This document shows positions 44,951-54,417 of a stretch of DNA of 64,000 nt, piece after piece (position 1 is the first letter of the stretch; each line of letters opens with the position of its first letter). Under the pieces are notes generated by a model. The model made no database searches, was not told where the DNA came from, and saw nothing but the letters and a program-made list of their open reading frames with translations. The DNA lies in assembly GCF_003841505.1 (NCBI RefSeq), contig NZ_REGA01000004.1, forward strand, positions 1 to 64,000, written 5' to 3'. The position numbers were made by a program, and so were the translations under genes. The DNA is from Natrarchaeobius chitinivorans. GTDB taxonomy: Archaea > Halobacteriota > Halobacteria > Halobacteriales > Natrialbaceae.

Positions 44951-46444
44951 ATGCACCTGAGCCGACGACAGGCCCTGACCAGTTTAGCCGGCGCTGGCGC
45001 ACTCACGCTCGCAGGCTGTCTCAGCGGTAGCGACGCCGATGACACGCTCGAGGTCGCACTCCACTGGAATTATCTCGATTCCCTCGATCCGGCAGTGGAT
45101 CTCGATGCGGGTATTCAACTGTTCGAACCGCTGGTCGACGTGACGGCCGATGCCAACTTCGAACCGGCACTCGCAACCAGTTGGGAACCGACAGACGATA
45201 CGACGTGGACCTTCGATCTCGACTCGGAGGCGACCTTTCACGACGGCGATCCCGTGACGGCCGAGGACGTCGTCTGGTCGCTCGAGCGGTCGTTCGACGC
45301 GTCGGCGAATCTCGCGGCAGTTCCGTTCGAGTCGGTCGAGGAACTCGACGACGAGCGGGTTGCGATCAACACGACGGAGCCGTTCGCACCGATGCTGGCG
45401 TACCTGACCCGCGTCGACGCGGCGATCATCAGCCGCGCCTCGATAGAGGACGGCGACGTCGTCGAGCCGATCGGTACTGGCCCGTTCGAATTCGAGGCCT
45501 GGGAGCCGGGCGACTCGTTGACCGTGTCCCGGTTCGACGATTACCACGGCCGGGAGCCGAGCGTCGAACGCGTGGTGTACAACGTTGTGACCGACAACCA
45601 GACGCGATCGTTTCGCCTCGAGAACGGCGACGCGGAGATCGCCCACCGGCTGCCCGCATCGTCACTCGAGACACTCGAAGCCGACGACGACCTCGAGCCC
45701 CACGTCCACGAAACCTACTCCGTGCGATTTCTGGTGTTCAACACCACGTCCCCGCCGTTCGACGACCGCCGCGTCCGGCAGGCGGTCAGTTACGCGACCG
45801 ATCGGTCGGCGATCGTCGACCTCCTGGAAGGAATTCCAACGGCGGCCACTGACGGTCCCATTCCCCCATCGCTCGATCGCTGGGCGGCCGGCGACGTCGA
45901 TGGCTACAGTCACGACCCAGAACGAGCGGAGGCGTTGCTGGACGAATCAGACTGGGACGACGATCGGGAGGTGAAACTCTGGACGTACACGGCCCACGAG
46001 TTCGACAGGCTTGCCGAGGCGATCCAGCAGCAACTCGCGGCTGTCGGCTTCGATATCGATATCCGCGTCACGGAGTATCAGCCCCTCGGCGAGGCCAAAG
46101 AGGCCGGCGAGTTCGATTTCAGCATGGAGTCGTGGTCGTCGAACATGGGTGGCGACATCGACACGATGATACGGTACTTCCACTCTTCGGATACCGACCT
46201 CTCGAGCGGATACGACAACGAGCGGATCGACGACCTCGTCATGGAGGGGCGGCAGACGCTCGATCCGTCCGAACGTCGGGAGATATACGCCGAGATCCAG
46301 CGGACCGTCACCGAGGACGCACCGCTTTGTTATCTCACCTACAACTCCCACCTACACGGCTCCCGGGCGAGCGTCGACGGGTACGACCCGCAACCGCCGC
46401 GGAACATGGACCTGACTGGAGTCGAGTACCGTCCCCAAGACTGA
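44951..46444 (+). CDS. Additional substrate-binding lipoprotein (SBP family 5)
   Basis: A 497-residue lipoprotein (MHLSRRQALTSLAGAGALTL, then AGC lipobox near residue 22). WTFDLDSEATFHDGDPVTAE and RYFHSSDTDLSSGYDNERID identify the family. Compared with the other three binding proteins it has a somewhat different ligand-side sequence (HWNYLDSLDPAVDLD). No permease gene follows; a hairpin terminator at 46451 ends the transcript. With the proteins at 29196, 37597 and 43338 there are four binding proteins for two permease complexes. Confidence 0.88.
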   Translation: MHLSRRQALTSLAGAGALTLAGCLSGSDADDTLEVALHWNYLDSLDPAVDLDAGIQLFEPLVDVTADANFEPALATSWEPTDDTTWTFDLDSEATFHDGDPVTAEDVVWSLERSFDASANLAAVPFESVEELDDERVAINTTEPFAPMLAYLTRVDAAIISRASIEDGDVVEPIGTGPFEFEAWEPGDSLTVSRFDDYHGREPSVERVVYNVVTDNQTRSFRLENGDAEIAHRLPASSLETLEADDDLEPHVHETYSVRFLVFNTTSPPFDDRRVRQAVSYATDRSAIVDLLEGIPTAATDGPIPPSLDRWAAGDVDGYSHDPERAEALLDESDWDDDREVKLWTYTAHEFDRLAEAIQQQLAAVGFDIDIRVTEYQPLGEAKEAGEFDFSMESWSSNMGGDIDTMIRYFHSSDTDLSSGYDNERIDDLVMEGRQTLDPSERREIYAEIQRTVTEDAPLCYLTYNSHLHGSRASVDGYDPQPPRNMDLTGVEYRPQD

Positions 46445-46450
46445 TATCCA

Positions 46451-46479
46451 CCCGCGACTGGGTCGCGGGCTTTCTCTTT
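46451..46479 (+). terminator. Hairpin terminator with pyrimidine tail
   Basis: CCCGCGAC (46451-46458) pairs exactly with GTCGCGGG (46462-46469) across a 3-nt loop, followed by CTTTCTCTTT. It begins seven bases after the stop of the binding-protein gene and should end its transcript. Confidence 0.7.
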
Positions 46480-46641
46480 GATCCCGTGTCAGAGACTCGA
46501 AACCGAACGGTTCGATCCCGACGTAGCGAACGTCGATCGACGGGGTACCGTCCAGCCGAGAACACGCCCGTACCGGTCAGCCGGCGACAGCGCATCCCCG
46601 GTTGCGGATACGCCGGCACTGACTGACAGTCGTCCGCCGGA

Positions 46642-47904
46642 TCAATCGGACACTTCCGTACCGCGGGTCGATTTGGTCGGACTGTTCGTCCCAGGACGCC
46701 GCCGTGTAATGGCGGCGGTGATCCGATCACCGGCGCGCCTGGCTCCCGGAACGTTCGGCGCGTACGGCCCGGCCGATTCGAGCGCGAGTGCCCCGGAGAC
46801 GTACAGCGGAACGAAACGCCCGTCCTCACGCTCCCAGGCCAGCGTGTCGTCGTCGAGAACGGGCATCCCTCGATAGCCTCGAGACAGCTCGAGTTCGTCG
46901 GCGACTCGATCGACGAACGGGTGCTCGAACACCGGTTCGAATCCGGTCGCGAGGACGACGCGATCGGCCAGTAACTCCAGCCCGTGGTCCAGAGAGAGTC
47001 GAACCGACTCGTCTTCGGTCGTCGCCGACTCGACCGAACCCTGTGCGAGCGTGAGCGCCCCCTCGTCGATTCGCTTCTCGAGTTCGTCGTAGAGGTACGG
47101 TGGAACCGTTGCAGTGTTTCGTGCCTTCGAAATCATCTCGTACCGCTCCTTCGATCCCGGCGGGTGGACGTGGAGGTTCCGTTCGATATGCGACCAGTTG
47201 ATCCACGGCGGATCCGCTTCGGACACCTCCCACTCGAGTGCGTGCCGTGAGAGCATTGCCACCGACTGCGTTTCGCTCAACTCACACGCGAGTTGGGCGG
47301 CCGTGATTCCGCCGCCGACGACGATGGTTCGATCTACAGGCGCGTCCGGGTCGAACCCCTCCCAGACGTGTTCGACCCCGTCGAGACCGGTCGCCCAGTC
47401 CGGCCAGCGATACCGACCGCCGTGTCCGATCGCCATGACGCAGTGATCGGCCTCGAGGGGACCATCGGTGGTCTCGAGCCGGAGACCCGTCCCGGCGGGG
47501 AGTTCACAAATCGCGTCGACGGCGGCCCGTCGGTGAAGCGACTCGAGGTCCTTCCGTTCGATGACGGACGCCGAGTAGTCCAGAAAGAGATCGAGGGACG
47601 GCCGCGACGGGTAGTCGACCGTCGAAACGAGTTCGTCTTCACGATCGTTCGCTTCGGCAAAGCTCTCGAGATCGAACGGCTCGGTTCCAATGTGGTGAAC
47701 GAACGCCGACCGGAGGGACTCCATCCCGCAGGCGCTTGCCTTCTCACGAAACGACGCCAGCAATCGATCGCGGGGATCGACGATTAGCACGTCAGACCTG
47801 TCGAACGGTGCGTCCTCGAGGAGACGCTGGGCGAGGTACGTCCCGTGGATCCCGCCCCCGACGATGATACAGCCGAATTTCTGTGTTGAATCGCGTGTCT
47901 TCAT
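46642..47904 (-). CDS. FAD/NAD(P)-binding oxidoreductase, paralog 2
   Basis: A 420-residue protein from the ATG at 47902-47904 (MKTRDSTQKFGCIIVGGGIH), chosen because residues before it are not family-like. It has the FAD motif IIVGGGIHGTYLAQRLL at about residues 13-29, the second motif VVGGGITAAQLACEL at about 200, FVHHIGTEPFDLESFA and EHVWEGFDPDAP, all matching the 36180 protein. The two paralogs bracket importer 2. A TATA-like TTTTTATTATAC lies at about 47948-47959 on its strand. Substrate unknown; a flavin-dependent step on a ligand linked to uptake is inferred from context. Confidence 0.78.
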   Translation of the reverse strand: MKTRDSTQKFGCIIVGGGIHGTYLAQRLLEDAPFDRSDVLIVDPRDRLLASFREKASACGMESLRSAFVHHIGTEPFDLESFAEANDREDELVSTVDYPSRPSLDLFLDYSASVIERKDLESLHRRAAVDAICELPAGTGLRLETTDGPLEADHCVMAIGHGGRYRWPDWATGLDGVEHVWEGFDPDAPVDRTIVVGGGITAAQLACELSETQSVAMLSRHALEWEVSEADPPWINWSHIERNLHVHPPGSKERYEMISKARNTATVPPYLYDELEKRIDEGALTLAQGSVESATTEDESVRLSLDHGLELLADRVVLATGFEPVFEHPFVDRVADELELSRGYRGMPVLDDDTLAWEREDGRFVPLYVSGALALESAGPYAPNVPGARRAGDRITAAITRRRPGTNSPTKSTRGTEVSD

Positions 47905-48166
47905 ACGAAATACGTCGCTTCGGCGTTCGAAGACAATCTCCCGAGTATAATAAAAACTTTGGATTAGATAATAATATATATTACATTGGGACTCTATGTT
48001 GGTACCGTGAGGGTGAGACGGCCATCCCCGCGACGGTCCTCCCCGGGTCACATCGGTCACTGCCTGCTCACCGACGAACCGTCGACTGGGAGGTAATCGG
48101 CGACCGGTTTCCGACGCTCGAGCCATTCGAAGAGATCGACGGGTAATCAACGAAATCTATCGAACG

Positions 48167-48424
48167 ATGTCCACGACGTTCCAAACGGCAGTCAAGAAAA
48201 ACGTTTCACGGATGCAACGCTACGGAGCCATCGACGCACTCGTCCAGGGAGACGAGACGACGAACCTCGCGATTCTCGTCCGTATGGGCGGACTCCGCGG
48301 TGAGTTCCGTCGTCACGCCCTCAACGGGTTAGCCGACTGCAACGCCGACGCGGCTCTCGAGGAACTCGGTGATGATACGACGATCGAACCGTCATTGAGA
48401 CGGCGAGCGGAGGAGTTGGCGTGA
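48167..48424 (+). CDS. Small helical unknown protein (HEAT-like) paired with uS14 paralog
   Basis: An 85-residue protein of paired helices ([20 protein letters not shown], then [20 protein letters not shown]), which looks like one or two HEAT-type repeats. It overlaps the uS14-like gene by 4 nt (GTGA at 48421), so the two are translated together; a ribosome- or zinc-related role is inferred only from that. A short frame before it (about 48005-48146, ending FPTLEPFEEIDG) may be a gene remnant. No family recognised with certainty. Confidence 0.6.
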   Translation: MSTTFQTAVKKNVSRMQRYGAIDALVQGDETTNLAILVRMGGLRGEFRRHALNGLADCNADAALEELGDDTTIEPSLRRRAEELA

Positions 48425-48618
48425 CAGCGCGTGAGTCGGGCGACGATTCGAACGAATCGACCGCCGCTGCCAGCGCCGACAGTTCGCGAACCGGGACCCG
48501 ACACGTCTGCAGAGACACTGGTCGCGAACAGGGTCTGATCGGCAAGTACGATATCTGGCTGTGTCGACAGTCGTTTCGAGAGATGGCTCGGGATATCGGC
48601 TTTCGGAAGTACGACTGA
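48421..48618 (+). CDS. Stand-alone ribosomal protein uS14 paralog with lost zinc ligands
   Basis: A 65-residue protein whose C-terminal 40 residues ([20 protein letters not shown], then [18 protein letters not shown]) are plainly uS14 of the small ribosomal subunit. Normal zinc-binding archaeal uS14 has two CxxC pairs; here they read CRDT and CRQS, so two of four Cys are gone and zinc binding should be lost or weak. The first 25 residues are a Ser/Asp/Glu extension. The regular uS14 gene lies in the ribosomal operon, not here. In bacteria such Cys-minus paralogs are made under zinc shortage; extending this to haloarchaea is inference. Confidence 0.8.
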   Translation: MTARESGDDSNESTAAASADSSRTGTRHVCRDTGREQGLIGKYDIWLCRQSFREMARDIGFRKYD

Positions 48619-48799
48619 GCGGAGAAACGAATAGTTGGTCCGGACACCGTACACGGTGATATTCCGGCTTTGAGGAGCCGTAGTCGGCCGCCTCGAGGAG
48701 CTTTCGATTCGACAGCCACTATCTGTCGGCTAGAAATACTTTCGCGCTTTTTAACTGATAGGGTGCGAGAGAGAGCACACGCAGCCTTCAGAGCCACGT

Positions 48800-50113
48800 A
48801 TGACATCCGAATCACCCTCCACTGCTGATGGGACCACTCCGAACGCGACCGAGACGAATACGACCGATCTCGAGTCTACGGATCGGGCGGGACCGACCGA
48901 TCCCGCCGACCGCATACTGAGCCTCGACGTCCTCAGGGGATTTGCCCTGCTCGGGATCCTCGTCATCAACATCTGGCTGTTCGCGCTGCCGACGATCGGC
49001 TGGCTCGATCCGACGCAGTTCGGGGATCTCTCGGGTGGGAATTACGTCGCCTGGTTCCTCAGCCACGTCTTCTTCGAGCGGAAGTTCGTCACGTTGTTTA
49101 CGTTTCTGTTCGGAGCCGGTATCGTCCTGTTCGTCGAGTCGAAAGAGCGGAAGGGCCAACCCGCGCTTCGATTGCACTTCCGACGCGGGTTCTGGCTGCT
49201 CGCGATCGGACTCGGACACGCCTATCTGCTGTGGTACGGCGACATTCTGGTCGCGTACGCTCTCTGTGGATTCATCCTCGTGTTCGTGCGCAACTGGCGG
49301 CCGAAACGGCTGCTCGCGCTCGGGCTGGTCATGTTCGCGCTCCCGTCGCTAATCTACCTCGCAGCGGGGGCCGGCTACGTGATGGTAGACGCGAACGCAC
49401 AGGCCGAGATCGAATCCCAGTTACTCGCGGGATACGGCGCAGAGGGGGGTGCCGTAGACGAGGAGATTGCCGCCTACCAGGGTAGCTGGTTCGACCAGAT
49501 CGAACACCGCGCGTCGGTCGTCTTCATGGCACAGACGTTCGGCTTCGCGTTCGAGTCGTTCTGGCAGTTCGGAGGGCTGATGGTCGTCGGAATGGCGCTT
49601 TACAAGTGGGGCGTCCTCTCGAACGAGCGGAGCACGCAGTTCTATCGACGGCTGTTCGTCGTCGGCGCGCTGTCGGGGCTCGCGTTGATCCTCTCCGGTG
49701 TCGCCTATCGCGAACTGGTCGACTGGGAGACCGGCCGCGTGCTGTTGCTCGCCAGTCAGTTCAACTACTGGGGGGCGCTGTTGCTCGCGCTCGCGTACGT
49801 CTCGGGGATCATGCTCATCTGTCGGACTGCGGCCGGTGGATACGTCACCGATGCGCTCTCTGCCGTCGGACGAACCGCCTTCTCGAATTACCTCCTGCAA
49901 ACGGTGCTCGCGACGACGATTTTTTACGGCCACGGTCTCGGCCTGTTCGCACAACTGAGTAGACTCGAGTTGCTCGGCGTGGTGGTCCTGATCTGGGCGA
50001 TCCAGGTGCCGCTGTCGGTCGCCTGGCTGAACCGGTACCGATTCGGCCCCGTCGAGTGGGTCTGGCGGACGCTCACCTACGGCGAGCGCCAGCCCTTGCG
50101 ACGCGAGCAATAA
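48800..50113 (+). CDS. DUF418 (YeiB-like) membrane protein
   Basis: A 437-residue polytopic membrane protein. It begins with a 35-residue Thr/Asp/Glu-rich tail, then the family start RILSLDVLRGFALLGILVIN and FFERKFVTLFTFLFGAGIVL; the C-terminus has the DUF418 motif VGRTAFSNYLLQTVLATTIF and ends near the last spans. About ten hydrophobic spans are present. The family is related to acyltransferase-type membrane proteins; the substrate is unknown. It stands alone with its own upstream region. Confidence 0.88.
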   Translation: MTSESPSTADGTTPNATETNTTDLESTDRAGPTDPADRILSLDVLRGFALLGILVINIWLFALPTIGWLDPTQFGDLSGGNYVAWFLSHVFFERKFVTLFTFLFGAGIVLFVESKERKGQPALRLHFRRGFWLLAIGLGHAYLLWYGDILVAYALCGFILVFVRNWRPKRLLALGLVMFALPSLIYLAAGAGYVMVDANAQAEIESQLLAGYGAEGGAVDEEIAAYQGSWFDQIEHRASVVFMAQTFGFAFESFWQFGGLMVVGMALYKWGVLSNERSTQFYRRLFVVGALSGLALILSGVAYRELVDWETGRVLLLASQFNYWGALLLALAYVSGIMLICRTAAGGYVTDALSAVGRTAFSNYLLQTVLATTIFYGHGLGLFAQLSRLELLGVVVLIWAIQVPLSVAWLNRYRFGPVEWVWRTLTYGERQPLRREQ

Positions 50114-50221
50114 CTGCCGACTCGAGTCCGAAGAGAACCCGGATCGACGATACGCAATATCCCACACCTCTGATCCCGCCTGTGAGTTTTATAACGACCG
50201 TCGTGGGCAGGTCGTCTTGCT

Positions 50222-50518
50222 ATGCCAACATATGTGACTCTGTGGCAGTACACCCAGCGTGGCGCACAGACCATCAGGGAGAGTCCGAAGCGGATCGACC
50301 GGATAGAAGACCAGTTCGCCGAGATGGGCGGCGAACTGCGGGAGTTTCACATGCTGATGGGGCGGTACGATACGATCACCATCAGCGAGTTCCCCGACGA
50401 CGAAACCGCCACACAGGCGATCCTCTCGGTCACCGAAGAGGGCAACGTCAGTTCGGAAACCCTCAAGGCGTTCTCGAGGGAGGCCACGCGGGATCTGATC
50501 GAGGGGATCCCGCAGTGA
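50222..50518 (+). CDS. GYD-domain protein
   Basis: A 98-residue protein matching the GYD family (MPTYVTLWQYTQRGAQTIRE, then FHMLMGRYDTITISEFPDDE). The G-x-YD core, here GRYDTI, gives the family its name. These small ferredoxin-fold proteins are widespread in archaea; their function is not known. The gene follows the DUF418 gene after about 110 bases and has its own space for a promoter. Confidence 0.85.
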   Translation: MPTYVTLWQYTQRGAQTIRESPKRIDRIEDQFAEMGGELREFHMLMGRYDTITISEFPDDETATQAILSVTEEGNVSSETLKAFSREATRDLIEGIPQ

Positions 50519-50742
50519 ACTCTCGCGCGATGGAAGCGAGTCGGTTCGCGACAGTGTAATCGATCGGTCGTAGGGCTTATCGCTCGTTCGGTGGCGGTAA
50601 CTCGTTGACGCGGGAACCGGGGCGGTGTCGTCTTTCGAAGGGAGTTTCGGGAAAACGGTCGCGATCGATACGTTCGACAACCCCCTGCAAAGCGGGTTTC
50701 GAGCTCGGACGGCGACTGCCGTCGGCGGTCGACTACCGGGAG

Positions 50743-50856
50743 TTAGTAGTCGCGGTGGGAGTGATACATAAGCTCCCACAGCGCGTCCTCGACGCTATCG
50801 TCGGTCTGTTCCTCGAGTTTTTCGTACAGGCGTTCCGAGATCGTGACTTCGGGCAT
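50743..50856 (-). CDS. Very small DUF7557-like protein
   Basis: A 37-residue frame from ATG at 50854-50856 (MPEVTISERLYEKLEEQTDD), ending MYHSHRDY. The start resembles the short haloarchaeal DUF7557 proteins, ribbon-helix-helix-like or antitoxin-like in appearance. No partner gene is visible. Support is the family-like N-terminus and clean codon use. Confidence 0.5.
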   Translation of the reverse strand: MPEVTISERLYEKLEEQTDDSVEDALWELMYHSHRDY

Positions 50857-50936
50857 CGATCGTGTGTTCGAGACCCACCTACCTAAACCTACCCTAATAC
50901 GGAATCGAGTTAATCATTTCCGAACACGTCATCGTT

Positions 50937-51947
50937 TCAATCTGTTCGGGCTTCGGTAGTCGCTTTCCCGTGGCCTTCGGTTCGGACTCGAGCCCCGTCG
51001 ATCGCGGCGCTCGAGAGGACGACGCGACCGTCGAGGTCGTGTTCGTCGAGCGCGTCTTCGGCTGCCGTCGCCGCTTCGTCGGCGTGGTTACCGTCGGTCA
51101 CGCCGTAGACGACCGGCCCCCACGACGACTGACCGACACCCGAGAGGACGTGACAGGACTCGAGGGATTCGACGAGTTTGCCGGCAGGGGGTCGAAAGAT
51201 CCCGCCCTGTGCGTCGGTGTACCAGCTGCCGTTTTTGTGGCCGATCTCGGCGACTGCGTCGCCGAACTCGTCGAGCCGACCCTCTGCAGCCGCCGGAAGC
51301 AGCTTCCGTGTCACGACGCCGGCGATCTCGTCGGCGACCGCGGGATCCGCCCGCTCGACGACGGCTCGCATACTCTCGTCTTCGCCCTCGCCGCTCCGAC
51401 CCGGTTCAGCGTCGGGAACGACGACGAGGAATCGCCACTCCGGCGGAAGGGCGTGTCGCGAGACCACGGGCGGAACCGTCCAGTCACCTTCGGCCGGCGG
51501 TTCGGTCGTAAAGCGAGTGGTGGGGTGGCCGGCGTCGACGACGAAGCCGCCGTCTTCGAATGTTCCGACGCCGACGCCGCTACGGCCGCCCCGGCCCATC
51601 GCGGGGGCGTACTCACGGATTCGGGGGTCGACGTCGTATGCACGCGCCGTCGCGGCGAGGACCGATAGCGCGAGTTGCGTTCCGCTCCCGAGCCCGACGT
51701 GTCGTGGCAGGCGCTCATCGAGGCTGACCTCGACGCCGGGAATGGCGAGTATCTCGGTGGCCCGAGTCGCATACTCGTGGACGAGTGGGTCGTCGGTGCT
51801 GATTTCGTCCGCAGGATGGGCACTGACCGTCACTCGAGGTTCCTCGAGCCCGATTCCGATGCCGCCGTACAGTCGTCTCCTGGCGAGCGAGAGGTTCTGG
51901 AACCCGACGTGGAGGCGCGCACCCGCGCTGACGGTGACCGACGGCAT
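50937..51947 (-). CDS. mptG: Beta-ribofuranosylaminobenzene 5'-phosphate synthase (GHMP family)
   Basis: A 336-residue GHMP-type enzyme from the ATG at 51945-51947 (MPSVTVSAGARLHVGFQNLS). The family motif LPRHVGLGSGTQLALSVLAA at about residues 80-99 and the C-terminal LSGVGQSSWGPVVYGV support beta-RFAP synthase, which joins 4-hydroxybenzoate or p-aminobenzoate to phosphoribosyl pyrophosphate, the first committed step of methanopterin-type cofactors. Haloarchaea are not methanogens but have such homologs, so the in vivo product is likely a modified folate or pterin. It stands apart from other cofactor genes. Confidence is high for family, moderate for exact substrate. Confidence 0.8.
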   Translation of the reverse strand: MPSVTVSAGARLHVGFQNLSLARRRLYGGIGIGLEEPRVTVSAHPADEISTDDPLVHEYATRATEILAIPGVEVSLDERLPRHVGLGSGTQLALSVLAATARAYDVDPRIREYAPAMGRGGRSGVGVGTFEDGGFVVDAGHPTTRFTTEPPAEGDWTVPPVVSRHALPPEWRFLVVVPDAEPGRSGEGEDESMRAVVERADPAVADEIAGVVTRKLLPAAAEGRLDEFGDAVAEIGHKNGSWYTDAQGGIFRPPAGKLVESLESCHVLSGVGQSSWGPVVYGVTDGNHADEAATAAEDALDEHDLDGRVVLSSAAIDGARVRTEGHGKATTEARTD

Positions 51948-52131
51948 TGCTATCGTCGATTGGGTCGCTCGAGGGAAGGGGGTTTCGACGCTGGCAACGA
52001 CTGTCGGGATCGGGTTCGCTCCGCACTGGCACCGATGAGATACGACTCCAAGCGACAGCAACACTGACGGACAGTCGCCCGTCTGAGCGCCCGTCGTCTG
52101 CTCCAGCACGGAGCTCGACGGCCTGCAAGAA

Positions 52132-52461
52132 CTACCGATTAGCAGCGCCGTACTCGACGTGGACGGTTGGCGTACTCGGAGACTCGGGGGCGGGAACGCC
52201 GTTCCAGTCCACGAGGTTGACGTTCGCCATCTGTCCGGAGAATCGGAATCGCCTCACGCCGACGTCGATCGTCCCTTCGGCGACCTGTTTCGAAACGATC
52301 GTCGCGTCCTCGAGCGGGTCGTCGGCGACCATCTCGAGTTCGCCGTCGACGGCGATCTCGAACGACGAGGGAACACCGCGTCCCACGACGGTTACGAGGT
52401 TCGGTAAGGGATCGTCTTCGTTCGATGCTGTCTGGCTGTGTACCGGATCGTCGCGTGCCAT
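52132..52461 (-). CDS. Unknown conserved-looking haloarchaeal protein
   Basis: A 109-residue protein (starts MARDDPVHSQTASNEDDPLP). From residue 22 on it appears to be a single beta domain (VTVVGRGVPSSFEIAVDGEL, then VRRFRFSGQMANVNLVDWNG) without Cys. No family recognised. It is divergent from ilvD, with about 220 bases between them that hold a TATA-like AGTATAAATTT (about 52540-52550) for ilvD. Confidence 0.65.
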   Translation of the reverse strand: MARDDPVHSQTASNEDDPLPNLVTVVGRGVPSSFEIAVDGELEMVADDPLEDATIVSKQVAEGTIDVGVRRFRFSGQMANVNLVDWNGVPAPESPSTPTVHVEYGAANR

Positions 52462-52679
52462 AATTCGATGACCCGGGTGTTCCGGTATAAGCTTTCTTGC
52501 TCGGGAAACGATAAGACCGCGAGAATTAGCGCCGCTTTAGTATAAATTTCGCAATAGACCGCGGTATCCGACGAACGACTATCCCGGCCACGAAGGGGAA
52601 CATGTTCGCCACTTTGCTCCGGTCCGGAGCCATCGACCGGGAAAGGGTGACTTATGGTGGCCCGACGCAAGATCCGACT
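52462..52679 (+). promoter_or_regulatory. ilvD upstream region with TATA box and long leader
   Basis: TTAGTATAAATTTCG at about 52537-52551 is a good TATA box for the plus strand, which would start transcription near 52570 and leave a leader of about 110 nt before the ilvD ATG at 52680. An upstream in-frame ATG at 52602 would lengthen the protein with residues unlike the family. Confidence 0.5.
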
Positions 52680-54413
52680 ATGAGCAGCGACGAGTTCGAT
52701 TACGGTAAAGACGAACGACTCCCGAGTCGCGAGGTGACACAGGGTGCGGAGAAAGCCCCCCACCGTGCGATGTTCCGTGCGATGGGGTTCGACGACGACG
52801 ATCTGTCGTCCCCGATGATCGGCGTGGCGAACCCGGCAGCCGACATCACGCCGTGTAACGTTCACCTGGACGACGTCGCCGAGGCCGCGCTCGAGGGGGT
52901 CGACGAGAACGGCGGCATGCCGATCGAGTTCGGAACGATAACGATCTCCGACGCGATTTCGATGGGGACCGAGGGAATGAAAGCCTCGTTGATCTCGCGT
53001 GAAGTCATCGCCGACTCCGTGGAACTGGTCGCGTTCGGCGAGCGCATGGACGGACTGGTGACCATCGGCGGCTGTGACAAAAATATGCCGGGAATGATGA
53101 TGGCGGCCATCCGGTCGGACCTGCCAAGTGTCTTCCTCTACGGCGGTTCGATCATGCCGGGCGAGCACGGCGGACGGGAGATCACCATCCAGAACGTCTT
53201 CGAGGGCGTCGGTGCCGTCGCGGAAGGCGAGATGAGCAACGACGAACTCGACGAGATGGAGCGAAACGCCTGCCCGGGCGCGGGCTCGTGTGGCGGGATG
53301 TTCACCGCGAACACGATGTCTTCTATCTCCGAGGCGATCGGATTCGCACCGCTCGGTTCGGCCTCCCCGCCCGCCGAGGACGAAGACCGGTACGAGATCG
53401 CCCGCGAGAGTGGCGAACTCGCCGTCGAGATCGTCCAGGAGCGACGCACCCCTTCCGATTTCCTCTCGCGAGCCTCCTTCGAGAACGCCATCGCGCTCCA
53501 GGTGGCCGTCGGCGGCTCGACGAACGCCGTGCTTCACCTCCTGGCGATGGCCGCGGAGGCAGGTGTCGACCTCGATATCGAGGACTTTAACGACGTCAGC
53601 GCACGGACCCCGAAGATCGCCGACCTCCAGCCCGGCGGCGAGAGAGTGATGAACGACCTCCACGAAGTCGGCGGCGTCCCGGTCGTTCTTCGAGAACTCC
53701 TCGAGGCGGACCTGCTCGCCGGCGACGCGCTGACCGTCACCGGGGAGACGATGGCCGAGGCGATCGAACGGATCGATCCGCCGCGAATCGCCGACCTCGA
53801 GGCGGACTTCCTGCACACGGTGGACGATCCGATCCACGAGCGTGGCGCGATCCGCATCCTTACGGGCAACCTCGCACCCGACGGCGCTGTCATCAAGATC
53901 ACCGGCGAGGATCACCTTCATCACGAGGGGCCGGTCAGGGTCTTCGAGGAGGAAAAAGACGCGATGGCCTACGTTCAGGAGGGCCACGTCGATGCCGGTG
54001 ACGTCCTCTGTATCCGTAACGAAGGCCCCCGTGGCGGACCCGGAATGCGCGAGATGCTCGGAGTTACGTCGGCCGTCGCCGGGCAGGGACACGCCGAGGA
54101 CGTCGCGTTGTTCACGGACGGGCGATTCTCCGGTGCGACCCGCGGATTTTCCATCGGTCACGTCGCCCCCGAAGCGTACGTCGGCGGCCCGATCGCCGCC
54201 CTCGAGGACGGCGACACCGTGACCATCGACATCGACGCACTCGAGCTGTCGGTGGACCTGACCGACGAAGAGATCGAGGCCCGACTCGAGGAGTACGATC
54301 CCGAACCCGCCTACGACAGCGGCGTCCTGGCGAAGTACGGCCGGGCGTTCGACTCCGCGGCCAACGGCGCAGTGACCAACCCCGGTGCCGTTCGGGACGA
54401 GCCGACCCGGTGA
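52680..54413 (+). CDS. ilvD: Dihydroxy-acid dehydratase
   Basis: A 577-residue enzyme of branched-chain amino acid and pantothenate synthesis; it dehydrates 2,3-dihydroxy-isovalerate and -methylvalerate to 2-keto acids. Iron-sulfur ligand regions [16 protein letters not shown] and [17 protein letters not shown] and the late [20 protein letters not shown] are diagnostic of the IlvD/Edd family; length fits. The ATG at 52680 gives [20 protein letters not shown] as in haloarchaeal IlvD. No other ilv genes are near. A family A repeat begins five bases after the stop. Confidence 0.95.
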   Translation: MSSDEFDYGKDERLPSREVTQGAEKAPHRAMFRAMGFDDDDLSSPMIGVANPAADITPCNVHLDDVAEAALEGVDENGGMPIEFGTITISDAISMGTEGMKASLISREVIADSVELVAFGERMDGLVTIGGCDKNMPGMMMAAIRSDLPSVFLYGGSIMPGEHGGREITIQNVFEGVGAVAEGEMSNDELDEMERNACPGAGSCGGMFTANTMSSISEAIGFAPLGSASPPAEDEDRYEIARESGELAVEIVQERRTPSDFLSRASFENAIALQVAVGGSTNAVLHLLAMAAEAGVDLDIEDFNDVSARTPKIADLQPGGERVMNDLHEVGGVPVVLRELLEADLLAGDALTVTGETMAEAIERIDPPRIADLEADFLHTVDDPIHERGAIRILTGNLAPDGAVIKITGEDHLHHEGPVRVFEEEKDAMAYVQEGHVDAGDVLCIRNEGPRGGPGMREMLGVTSAVAGQGHAEDVALFTDGRFSGATRGFSIGHVAPEAYVGGPIAALEDGDTVTIDIDALELSVDLTDEEIEARLEEYDPEPAYDSGVLAKYGRAFDSAANGAVTNPGAVRDEPTR

Positions 54414-54417
54414 AACT

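Noticed and set aside
48005-48146. Small gene ending FPTLEPFEEIDG before the uS14-linked operon
   Set aside because: No start codon with promoter support in that frame; may be a remnant, but I cannot support a gene.
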